Below are positions 46,888-57,490 of a stretch of 64,000 nucleotides of DNA, in pieces; position 1 is the first letter of the stretch, and each line of letters begins with the position of its first letter. The notes below the pieces were generated by a model that searched no databases, was not told the origin of the DNA, and saw nothing but the letters and a program-made list of their open reading frames with translations. Source of the stretch: Embiotoca jacksoni (lineage: Eukaryota > Chordata > Actinopteri > Embiotocidae); assembly GCA_022577435.1 (NCBI GenBank), contig JAKOON010000021.1, positions 4,761,501 to 4,825,500 on the forward strand, read 5' to 3'. The position numbers and the translations under genes are program-made.

Positions 46888-47041
46888 ATGGGCTACTGCG
46901 GAGGGGTGCCAGTGGAGGATATGCAGGCGCTGGCCATCACTTCTCTGTCGGCAGCAGATGTTACCAAACAGTACGAGCATATCCGTGAGCTGGGGAAGGG
47001 CACCTATGGCAAGGTGGACCTGGTGGCACACAGGACGCAGG
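46888..47041 (+). CDS. sbk1: sbk1 first certain coding exon: N-terminus and Gly-rich loop
   Basis: Encodes MGYCGGVPVEDMQALAITSL, SAADVTKQYEHIRELGKGTY and GKVDLVAHRTQ plus one base. The donor is CGCAGG|GTGAGT. The exon extends 5' to an acceptor at 46798-46799 or 46810-46811; both leave the same frame, 12 nt apart, and the frame upstream of the ATG is open. Confidence 0.93.
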
Positions 47042-49119
47042 GTGAGTTCAGCAGACAGGGTTCAAAGTGTGGCTGCTGCTCTTCATCTTCAATCTCTTTC
47101 TGATGAGCGTGTCAACCATGTGATAAAACATAAATACAAAAGCTGAAATGTAGGATAGCAGATAGTTATGATCTCAGAATCCACATTGTGCCTGCATGGC
47201 CCACAGTTGAGCACAGTCACTTAAGTCTCAAGGTGAAGTGTTAAGAAGGAATTTTGGAAAGTCTTAGATGTACTGTTTAATCTTTTGTAAGTAAGAAAAT
47301 CCAGGTAAGAGAGCTGGCTCAGTCTGAGTGCAGTCTAACTAAGCATTGTAAAGTGTTGCAGAGTAGAATGAGAGGCTGAGAGGACACGAGAGATTTTAAG
47401 TGCTGTGTGAGGACTAAAGAGCCTCTCCAGCTGTGATCATGAACAGCTGGCTATGTGTGTAACAGAGGTGAGATTCATTCGCTGTATATGTTTATATGAA
47501 TGAACGTAGCAGCTGTCTCAAAGACGGCGTAGCGTAGTCAGAAATCTCTCCGCTCCCTCAAAAGTATGAGGTAATAAATTCACTTGGAGCATGTTGGTAC
47601 TTATCTCATATAAAGGTTTAACACACTAAAATGTAATTCTCTGTTTTCTGCATGTTAATATCTGATTTTTGCAGGCACCAAAATGGCGCTGAAGTTTGTT
47701 ACCAAGAACAAGACAAAGATCAAAAGTTTCCTGCGGGAATACAGTTTAACAGGCTCACTTAGCTGCAGCCCTTTCATCATCAAAGTCCTAGATGTGCTTT
47801 TTGAGACAGAGGACAGCTATGTGTTTGGACAAGAATATGCCCCCGCCGGGGACCTTTTCGACATCATACCCCCACAGGTAACGCTGTCCTTCTCACTTCC
47901 ACCAATCAGCACCCTCGCAATGCAGACCCAGCAGTTTTAACAAGCTCTCCTGGGATTGGAGCCTTGTCTTCGTCCCGGTTTTCTCTCCTTGCGAAGCTCT
48001 CAGTTTGCTTTAGTGGTATTCCAGTTGATGTGCTGGGAGTTCTCGACTTCAAGGTTCTTCTAAAGACTCATTAAAAATGGTTTCAGCGGAACTCAGAACT
48101 GAGACGCTTTTGTTTCAGTTTTTCACTTTTCACTTGACTTTCAAACCTCCACTCAACATCACCTAGCATATCTAAACTACACACCATGATGCTCTTTTCC
48201 TGTGTCACTCGTCTCACCTTCTACAGAATATAGTGTACCCATATTAATAAAAACCGTCTGCTTTCTCTCTTTCTCTGCCATTCTTTCGTAGGTGGGTCTG
48301 CCAGAGGAAATGGTCAAACGCTGCATGCAACAACTGGGCTTGGCCCTGGACTTCATGCATAGTAAAAATCTGGTGCATCGGGATGTCAAACCCGAGAATG
48401 TCCTCTTGTTTGACCGTGAATGTCGCCGCATCAAGCTGGCTGACTTTGGAATGACCCGACGCGTTGGCTGCCGTGTGAAACGGGTGAGTGGCACCATCCC
48501 CTACACGGCGCCGGAGGTGTGCCGCGCCAGCCGTGCGGAGGGCTTTCTTGTGACCACCAGTCTGGACGTGTGGGCGTTTGGTGTGCTGATTTTCTGTATG
48601 CTGACGGGAAATTTCCCCTGGGAGGCAGCCTTGCAGGCCGATGCGTTCTACGAGGAGTTTCGGCGCTGGCAAAAAGCGGGGTGTCCCGTGGGAACGTACC
48701 CATCTCAGTGGCGCCGCTTCACCGACGATGCTTTACGCATGTTTCAGAGGCTGCTCTCCGCTGAGCCAGAAAAACGCTGCGGAGTCAAGGATGTCTTCTG
48801 CTTTGTCAAGTATGAGCTGGTCAGTGAGCTCAGGCGACGAGCCTCTTGCCGAGCCAAGAGAGGTGAGAGGTCAAGTTCAGGAGTGTGTACCGGCAGTTGC
48901 ACTTCCTCCTCAACATCCACTTCGTCACGTTCCTCCCACAGACACCCGGAGCCCTCCACCCCTCCAGGAACATCCTGCCTGCGCCCAGCACCGCTCAAAC
49001 GCAGTGTCCTCTCCGACCCGCTGTCTCCCAGAGAGGAGTCTGGACAGCACCAGTCTCCAGGCCGAGACAAGAACAAAAGCCAGATGGTGATGGCAACGGC
49101 CATCGAAATCTGTGTGTGA
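46888..49119 (+). CDS. sbk1: SH3 domain-binding kinase 1 (Ser/Thr protein kinase)
   Basis: Protein kinase of the SBK family, best known from brain. Coding exons: 46888-47041, 47675-47877, 48292-49119. Total 1185 nt, 394 residues (human about 424). Motifs, approximate positions: Gly loop LGKGTYGKV (35-43), ATP-site Lys in MALKFV (K58), catalytic loop HRDVKPEN (148-155), LADFGMTR (DFG 170-172), GTIPYTAPEV and DVWAFGV. All catalytic residues are present. The C-terminal tail is Ser/Pro-rich and ends QMVMATAIEICV, a near match to the human end QVVLATAIEICV. The ATG at 46888 has A at -3 and G at +4; an in-frame upstream ATG at 38960 is possible if the 5' exon joins directly. Confidence 0.95.
47675..47877 (+). 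CDS. sbk1: sbk1 coding exon: kinase N-lobe
   Basis: 203 nt encoding GTKMALKFVTKNKTKIKSFL, REYSLTGSLSCSPFIIKVLD and QEYAPAGDLFDIIPPQ. It contains the ATP-binding Lys and the hinge region. Acceptor TTGCAG|, donor CCACAG|GTAACG. Confidence 0.96.
48292..49119 (+). CDS. sbk1: sbk1 coding exon: kinase C-lobe and tail
   Basis: 828 nt including TGA. It begins VGLPEEMVKRCMQQLGLALD and carries the HRD, DFG and APE motifs and the C-lobe. The low-complexity Ser/Pro tail follows, ending ATAIEICV. Acceptor TTCGTAG|. Confidence 0.96.
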   Translation: MGLPEEMVKRCMQQLGLALDFMHSKNLVHRDVKPENVLLFDRECRRIKLADFGMTRRVGCRVKRVSGTIPYTAPEVCRASRAEGFLVTTSLDVWAFGVLIFCMLTGNFPWEAALQADAFYEEFRRWQKAGCPVGTYPSQWRRFTDDALRMFQRLLSAEPEKRCGVKDVFCFVKYELVSELRRRASCRAKRGERSSSGVCTGSCTSSSTSTSSRSSHRHPEPSTPPGTSCLRPAPLKRSVLSDPLSPREESGQHQSPGRDKNKSQMVMATAIEICV

Positions 49120-51890
49120 CCACACTAATGTTAGCGCTGCAGAATAGATGGCTTTTCACAGAACTAAAAAGCTGTGAAGAGGTGTTAATGGCTACCACAG
49201 AGAAGCCAGTGCAAAAGGAGCGGTACTTTAACCATGAAAGAAAAGCTCAGGATTCCATCCCAAGCTGTGGAAATGTACATCATCAATCAGTGGTACACAC
49301 TCGGACAGCTTATCACTGACATTCAATGCCATTTCAGTTTTGATTTGTGACCAAAGACTGCCTCCCAAGCTGAGAAGCCATGCAGGCAGCGTCCTCGAAG
49401 CTGCTCATTCTGCCATCCTCACGTTTGTGTTTTCTGCCCATACACTGTGGTGGTGCTAATGATTCTATAGTTAGATTCACTCCATGTCTTTAGAATTTAT
49501 TTATCTCAGAATATAAGCTCCAGGATATCAAAAATTTCATCTGTTCACTCGATGTTGTTCAGACAAAGGCTGGTGATCAGAGACAAAACTCCGCAACTAC
49601 ATTCGACTGCCGTATCTCAGACTTCCTGCCGGCTTCCGATACATAAAACTGGTCACAGACTTTCTCAAGATAAAGCGTTACAAAGACACAAATAAACATT
49701 AATGTAGCAGTTTCTACGAGACGTCTTTTCATGTCAATGTCTAGACTGAGAGACGCATTCTCAGTGACAGGCATCAGCTCAGGACACTTCAGTGGGTCAC
49801 TTCCTGTTTTATTATCAAGGGAAATCCATTGAGTGGCTGGAAGATACGTCTGCCACTTTTGAACTGCTCTCAATGAGATTCGTTTCCAGTTCATCCCAAC
49901 AGAATACAGGGATTGTACATTTTCTGAGTGGAAAGGCTGGTGAAGCAAGAAGAAGAGAAGAAATGTCTTTTTATTGTTTCTTTTCTACCTGCTGTTTGTG
50001 TTTTAGACGTGTGTGTGTTTCAACTGCTAAAGCACAAGATTTTTGTAATGGAGGATGACTCTTAGAGAAAACTATGAATATATTGTACATAATTTGATAT
50101 TTCTAGGAGTGCGCCATAATATCAGGTAGTTCAACTATGTAGCTGTACTAATTTTCTACAACAGGGAAATGGGGTTTTAGGGTTACTGTCGGGGCAATGC
50201 ACCGTATGTAGCAACAAAATATGAAGAATGTACAGTCTATCTAAAAAAAGAATGAGACATATAGAAATATCACATTGTATAACACCGTAGCAACAAAAAT
50301 AAAAAGGAGACCAGCTCCTTTTTTATTTTTGGGTTCTTTATGAACTGGATCAAGTTGTTTTTAAGACATAAATTGGTGAATATATTTCCTTCATTTCTGC
50401 TGTGTCCTGTCACTATAACCTCATCATGAGGAACATCCATTTTCCTATGTAAATGCCTCCTGGTTGTCATCTAGTCGAGCAAACTGTCTTCATTCATTCA
50501 GTTAAAGCTAATGAGGGCAGCTTTGTAGGGCGACACCTTCCAATCTCGACTGCTCAGAATATGTTGTTACACCCCGTCTGCTCGCTTTTAATTTAATCTT
50601 GCTGCTTCTCTCTCTGGGACTTTACCCACATGTATCACTCAAATAGCAGAGCCCAGGTGTTTTAATGTCGAGGAGGATGACTTCTGTGTCAGCCACTGAC
50701 ATTGTGCGAGCTGTAGATTGATCCTGACCAGAGCACGGCTACAGCATCCATCGAAATACCAGTAATTATGAGCATCTAAAAAGCAAAGCACGTTGAGTGC
50801 AAATGCGTCCCTGCGTTCTCATTACCATAATTGTTCTTGCCTGAACTTCGTTACTCTTCTGTCAGTCAGGTGTGTATGCCTACGTATGCGCTTGTTTGTG
50901 CTCGTCTTCTTATTTCCCCCACTTCTCCCATGACAGCCCATCACCTCTGTCGCTATAGAGACAGTACTCGTCTGGTCTGGCACTCTGTCCTCCTCTTGAA
51001 GTCTAATTTAACCCAAATGAAACAACTGGCCACCAACACCTCCTCCTCCTCCTCCTCCTTCTCCTCCTCCTCCTCCTTCCAGCGCAGTCATCCAACAGCT
51101 CTTCATGATAGTTGCTTAGCTTGTTATACCTGATGATGTATTTCTGCAGATACCCGTTTTTCCTGCGTTTAACGAGCAAGTTCGCACACCGAAGTCTCCT
51201 AATCAAAGCTGATGATGGTCCCTGTCATTTTCTTTTCCTCGTTCGATCCGTACTCTCGACTCGGCAGAGGTGACCTGATTGAGGCTGAAGCCCTGTCAGA
51301 GGGATGTATTGTACGATTTGCTGTGATGCTGGCTGCCTCATAGGATTTGTCAAACGGTAATCCTTCGGTAAATTGTAGTGGAAGGTGAATTAGCCCTGCC
51401 TTACAACTTGCTGCTCTGTCTGTATGAAGATCTACATAAAAGAAAAAGACAGGGATTAGTGCATAATTAATGCAACTCAATGTAATTTAATGTGAGTAAT
51501 GGTTTAAGGTGTATGGCAACATCTATTCCACATTACGTGATGCAGCATACCATGATGCAAGTGACACCGTGTTTCGTTGCGAACTGCTTGTCATGAGATG
51601 ACTATCAGTTCTGGAAATGTGAATTGTTGTTTCTCATGGACTGTTATGACAGCCATTGTCAAGTTAAATGATGAGTTGTCAAATTATATCAAGTTTCATC
51701 TAAGCTCCAGAGAGAGTAGCCTTCCTTGTACCCACTTTATCCTGATCCAGTGATGAAACTGTTTTTCTGCCAGCAAATCTCGTAGAAACTCATGTAAATA
51801 CTGTATGTATTGTGTCTTTAAAAAATGGAATAAAAGATAAACAAAATGTTAATATATGTTGAAATAAATTTATGCACCACATCCGAGGCT
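49120..51890 (+). other. sbk1: sbk1 3' UTR (probable)
   Basis: Non-coding stretch after the sbk1 stop. AATAAA occurs at 49691-49696, 50298-50303, 51829-51834 and 51863-51868. The last two, close together near 51.85 kb, are the likeliest distal end, giving about 2.75 kb of 3' UTR; the earlier ones could give shorter forms. TGTACATA at 50084-50091 fits the Pumilio site UGUANAUA. Confidence 0.5.
51041..51079. repeat. (CTC/TCC)n tract
   Basis: Short CTC-rich run in the probable sbk1 3' UTR. Confidence 0.9.
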
Positions 51891-54800
51891 CCTGGGTTTT
51901 TCTGAGGGTACTTTGAAATACTGTTTTTTTTTTTTTTTTTTTCTGCCAGTGTGTGCAAACGTAATTCAGCCCAGCTTTGTATGGTCCCCAGACCATTAGC
52001 TGAAGGTCAGCCTGAATCACATGTTTCCCAAGGCTTTGGCTTTCGTCTGGTTTGCCAGCGAGCCCCCCAGACTACTTTAATATACTGACTTCCTTCTGAA
52101 AAGCCCAATTAACACATCTATAGATAGGAGTTATCAGCTGCCCTCAAAGAGCCAGCGAATTCAAGGACGGTTAGAATATGGCACTGAGGATGAGAACAGT
52201 TATCAGCCCACCAGCCCCTCTAACTGCATCTCAGCTGTTGTGTCAAGAGTGGAGGAGTTCGCTCAAGTTGTTATCAGGCTGGGTTTAGACAGTGGCGGGG
52301 AGCGATGGTGTATCTGCCACCGAATAAAGCTGATCAGCTAGGACATGGCAAGAGAAAAGGAAAGGTCAGCCATGACACACTGGGGTTGAGTAGCGAGTGG
52401 AAACTTGTCCTTTGTGATTCTCTGCCCTTAAAGGGCAACAGCCGTCGAGTGGCAGTCAGGGGGGGTCCTAATTGTGTTTAGCTGCAACACCCAGAGTGAG
52501 CCAAAAAAGTGCAGATGACATTACACAGGATATTTTATTCTATAGCAACTTATCTGTCCAGAGTTTCTCGGGTCATGTTACTGTTGTGTTACTCCATTTC
52601 GCCACAACTATCTGTAAGGCTAAATGAGTTAAGTAGGAAAATATGTTATTTTTTTCAGACTGGGCTGAACTGACCCCTTAAAGGTTCAGCAGTGCTGGAT
52701 TATTCTTTAGCTGCAGCTTTTAAAAGACTGCCAGCTAAACCAAATTGATTCCCAGTACTGAAGCAGGCTGGATGTTAAGCCTTCAGTTGGTGGTCCAGGA
52801 GCACGGACAGCCATAGGGAAGTGATCCCTCCTGGATGCAGCTGTCTCCATGAGATCAAGTGTTAAATCCCCTTCGGTTTTGCTCTCTCAGCGAGGGCTGA
52901 TGTCGCTAACGGGAGGTGACTGGTGTGACTGATGGGGAGACCATCCACTGTCCTGATTCAGGTTAGCATATCTCAACCAGTGACTACCAGGTTGAACAAA
53001 TATGACAAACTCTATGTTATCGCAGCATGAAATGTTTGGCAGAAAACAAGAGGCTGCAGCTTTGCCACGGTGTGTGAATCAAAGCGAAGAACAATAAATA
53101 ATTCAGGTGCTCTTGCAGCACGAATGCCAAGTGTAGCTGAATGGTTTAACATTTTAAGAAAAATTTACATGACACTAGTTAATCCTAAAAGTTGCATGGG
53201 GCTAGATGGAGTTTCTAACCTCGTAGAGGAAGCTGGAACATGCAGCTATACAGGTGGATGCTCATATCTTTTTCTGCTTTGTAATACTGTGTATCTTCTT
53301 CAAATCTCTTCCACAGATGAAGATGAGGACATATTTGTGCAAATGGAGACCACAGGCGTATAATTACTGGACATTTCTGTTTTGCTGGTAAGCAATAAAA
53401 AACATGCAGCTGTTGTGTCTTTATGTAAACCACCTTCTGTGGGTTTTCTTCATCTGTGTGCAAACAAGTCTGGGCGAAGCACACTTCTGGAGTTTGTATG
53501 CATAGTAAACAAAGCGGGGAGATATTTTTAAGTTTTTATTACTGCAGAGTAATATTAATTTCAGCTTATTTTAGCACCACAGGGAACACCCAGTACAGTA
53601 TTAAACCTCCTGCGTCACCTCAGCTTCCTGCCTCCACCTACCGATGAATCCCTCTCAAGCCGTCGCTGGCAACGTTGAACTACGCTTTTGCTTTTGTGCA
53701 AAACAACCAGAGGCATTATGATGGGAAAAAAAACGGCTGAAGACTTGAAAGTCAGAAACTGGGATTGTGATAGTGATCTCGGCAGGGGTTGACGATGAAG
53801 GGATGTCCCCTCCGCTTCCTCAGATGTAGACTCAAGCATCATGTGGAAAAGTGTCTGATCACAGCAGGAAGAGAGAGGACAAGAGAGGAAAAGGAATGTC
53901 AGAAGGGAGAGCAGTACATGCAGGCAGAGATGTGTCAAGTCGGACAAATGTGTTTGTGTGTGCTCGAGAAGAGTCACGCAAAGACAAAGTGAGTGTGTAC
54001 ACTATAAGACATAGTGTAACCACCTAAATTTGTCAGCTGTTTTTAGGTCGCTGCAAACCTTTACAGTATGTTTACTGCTTGAGGTATTGCTGCAAATTTT
54101 TTTCAGTGCCAGACATAAACTCTCAGATAGTGTGTGGTCGTCTGCCACCATTGCTATAGCAACTGAGACGATCCCAGTTTAGAAGCACTCTGTTGAAATT
54201 TTCTTCTTGTTTTAGAAACCAGCACCACATTTCTTGCTGTGGATGTACTGTAGGAACACTTCACTGAGGATTTCATTATATATTTTTGTTTTGGCTTATA
54301 ATACTGAAACATTTTGTTCTTTATGTTAGAGTGGGTGTATTGTCTCATTAAGCTGGAGGGTGCCTGCTTTTCACCATGCACACAACTTGCTTCCTCTGCA
54401 CAGGCAAGCATCCAACGCAAGCTACTGAGGAAGGTGCCACACGTGATTTTCTCTGAACCCCACTGTATTATACATAATTAATCTGATGACCTTTTGACCT
54501 TCTCTCTAGCACCACACTGACAGCCAGATGTTGATCCAATGTGACTGCCCAATCTTCCCTCGGGGCCTAAATCAAGCCGAAAATATGCAAAGACAAATCA
54601 AAATCTAATAGAAAGGTTGCCGTAAAATGTATCATCATGTCAATACAAAGCTCAAAATGTTGCATCTTTTATCATCATATATGAACTTTCACCCTCAGAT
54701 ATCATAATCTATCACTATCTAATGGTAAGGTTACCAATTACGTGTGTTTAACCTCATTTTAGATAAATTTTTACAAGCACCATGAAAGCCTCCTGCAATG

Positions 54801-56770
54801 CAATTAAATGGATCCGGAAATGAACACAAATCAAAGCACTAAAAAGTCCCTGAACAGCTGGTGTTTATGTGAGCCAGGAGACAAAACATGATAAGATGCA
54901 AACACAATTCTGTGAAGCTGGTGTGTTTAATCAAATCGTTCAGGTTATGTGCTCAGAAAATATATATATATGTATGCATCTGAATCCTGTTTTGCTGCTT
55001 GAATGGAAATGCCACCAGTTGTGACAAATCCCGTTGTTCACACTCTAAAGCCTTGTTGATGAACCCCATAAGCTTAATATATTTTTTCATTCATATTCAC
55101 ACAATCATCACTCAGGGCAGAAATTCTCCCTGCATTTTGAAGCCTGAATGTGTTTCCCGTCAGCCGCCAAGAGGACCTGCATGTGCCACCCACCAACATC
55201 TGTCATCTTCCATGCTTCAGTTCTTCCATCTCTTCGCACCCAGCCTAAAGGACAAATCCACCATGAAGGTACGTTTCTATGAAGTTCAGCTTCCACCACA
55301 GGAGCCTCATGACACTTTTCCATATATCACACAATATTATAGGGAAAACCTTACTTTGAATGTCAACTAAAACCAAACAGGAATTAGAATAGCAGATGAA
55401 TAAACCAAAACAACACAAGAGCTTTGCTTTTTTTTACCCGTACCTCCTTTATCTTTATTTTAAAGAACTTGAGAGAATATTTCCTTTCTATTGACTACTT
55501 CCTTTTTCTTTTTTTTGGTAATCCATAGAGGATTTGATTAAAATATTAATTCTGTCAAATAACATATATAACGCTATGTGACATCATATGCATAAAGTCT
55601 TTTATCGTTAATCTGACAACTGGAAAAAAAGGGGGTGGATTTTAACACCTTTGGAAATAACCATGTTGTATATTCCCACGGCTTTATGCTAGTATAAGAT
55701 AACCTGCTGCCAAATAGCTTCATATCTACTCTATACTGAGCCTGTGTTTGTATCAATGTTTTCATGTGATGAAGTTTATTTCCCAAAATATCAAAGTATT
55801 AATTTGAACAATATTGTTATGCATAATGAAAATGCTGACATGTCAAATCATCCCAGAAAATGTACATTTCTTAAGAAGGAATCTTTCTTTAATATATTGT
55901 AGGCTTGTTTTTATTTATTTTATTCCATTTACCACTCAATTGTTTCCTTATCAACAAGGGAGAATACAAACTCGGTAGCTCATCCTGGAGGTCAGCATTG
56001 GTGATATAGAAGTAGACATGCTGGAACACAACACCATAATTAATCAGAACCAAAAACTTTTTTTTTTTCTTGCCTGTAAACAGCACAACTCCCTCCTGGA
56101 TTTTGGTAGACAACAGCATCATCCACATGTCTTTGCCAGCTTGTAAATTGCAAAGACCCATGGGATGCAGCTCAAGCGCTTCTCATAATCAGTGTCGTCA
56201 CTTTCAATTATCTACTAATGAGTTTCTGCAACAAGTGGGGGGAAACAAGAGGTGCAGCTGTGACAGAAGAATTACAGCTAGTGTCTCCGTATAGGTGATT
56301 CATGTCCACCGCAAGCAACTCCTGATAGTGAGAAAGTAAACCACCTTCCAACGCTGGCTGGACACGGGAGATCATTTTCCTGCATTGTCTTGACAGCATC
56401 ATTTTAATGGTTGCTGCTTGTCTTAGCCAAAAACCTAAGATTAATCCTTTCCCGGGATTACAAACAAAACTGAGCAGGATTTTCTCTCTTTAAGGAAGCC
56501 AGTGCGCTGCCACCATAATAGCTGTGACATTTACCAATATGGTCAGAAACACTTCCCATCAATGCTTTCATTTGCAGCCCTTTTCTGTGACCACCCTCCA
56601 GTCAGCCTCATGATTACTGTGAGGGGTATTTAAGACACCCGCCAGGACATCGATTTTCTATTATTGAGAAAACAGCCTGTTGGGCAGCACTGTGCCCCCT
56701 CAGTGAAGTCCCCTCACTGCATGCTGGGATTAAAGAACCAGCCTCAGCCCTCTCATTCCTTCCAGTTCTT
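51891..56770. other. Intergenic sequence, no gene recognised
   Basis: AT-rich region. A poly-T run lies at 51924-51942. Short open stretches around 53.1-54.0 and 55.0-55.4 kb have no family similarity or splice support. No RNA gene seen. Confidence 0.55.
51924..51942. repeat. Poly-T run
   Basis: 19 T in a row just past the last sbk1 polyadenylation signals. Confidence 0.95.
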
Positions 56771-56775
56771 TGTTA

Positions 56776-57490
56776 TTAGGGCCCAAGCACCGAAGGTTTT
56801 TGAATTTAGTCGCCATTTTTGGCGATTCGCAACTTTGTCGAACTCCTCCTATGAATTTTGTCGGACCGACTTGAAATTGAGTCAGTTCACTCTTAACATG
56901 TTTGGGATGAAAATTTATCAAAAGAATTTGTTTTCGTCGATGGGTGTGTCTGTGGCGTGGCGGCCATTTTGAGCATCTCGCCATGAAACTACAAATTGCT
57001 GTAAATCTTATGTACATGGACCATACTAATACTCATACTCCAAGTGATAAAAAAAAAGTCATCCAAAATATCCAAAGTATGTTGTCTGAAATATTCAAAA
57101 AAAGTCATATGTCGTCCAAAAAGTGACCCAAAGTAAATTTTTGTATATAGTATATTGTATATAGTATATAGTATAGCCAGGGCGATGCGGCTAAGTTTGA
57201 TGTTTCGCCATGACACAGGAAGTTGATGTTTAAGGTCAAACGATGCTCCAAACCTCACGAAACTTCAAAAGCGTCAGGCAACAACTTTCATGAGTTTTTT
57301 AAGATGTTAAAGCCGCCAAAAAAAGGCAGAAGAATAAAGAAACAAAATCGAGAAAAAAAAATTTAAACTGCAAGTGGGAATATGCGGACCCTCGCATGCT
57401 GCACGTCGGGGAGCCGGCGGCCCCGACCCACTGGATCCCCGACATGCAGCGTGCGAGGGCCCGCATATCACTGCTTGCAGTTTAAATTTT
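56776..57490. repeat. Interspersed fish repeat with terminal foldback
   Basis: Starts TTATTAGGGCCCAAGCACCG and includes GGCGGCCATTTTGAGCAT and CCTCACGAAACTTCAAAAGC, then GCCGCCAAAAAAAGGCAGA. All are phrases of a repeat family abundant in fish genomes (recognised from memory, no name assigned). It finishes with a long imperfect palindrome at 57358-57490, whose arms read TTTAAACTGCAAG... and ...CTTGCAGTTTAAA. Probably a non-autonomous DNA element; similar phrasing may continue to about 57.9 kb. Confidence 0.6.

Noticed and set aside
54999..55370. A 123-codon plus-strand frame
   Set aside because: No domain, no splice support and no family similarity; expected by chance in this length.
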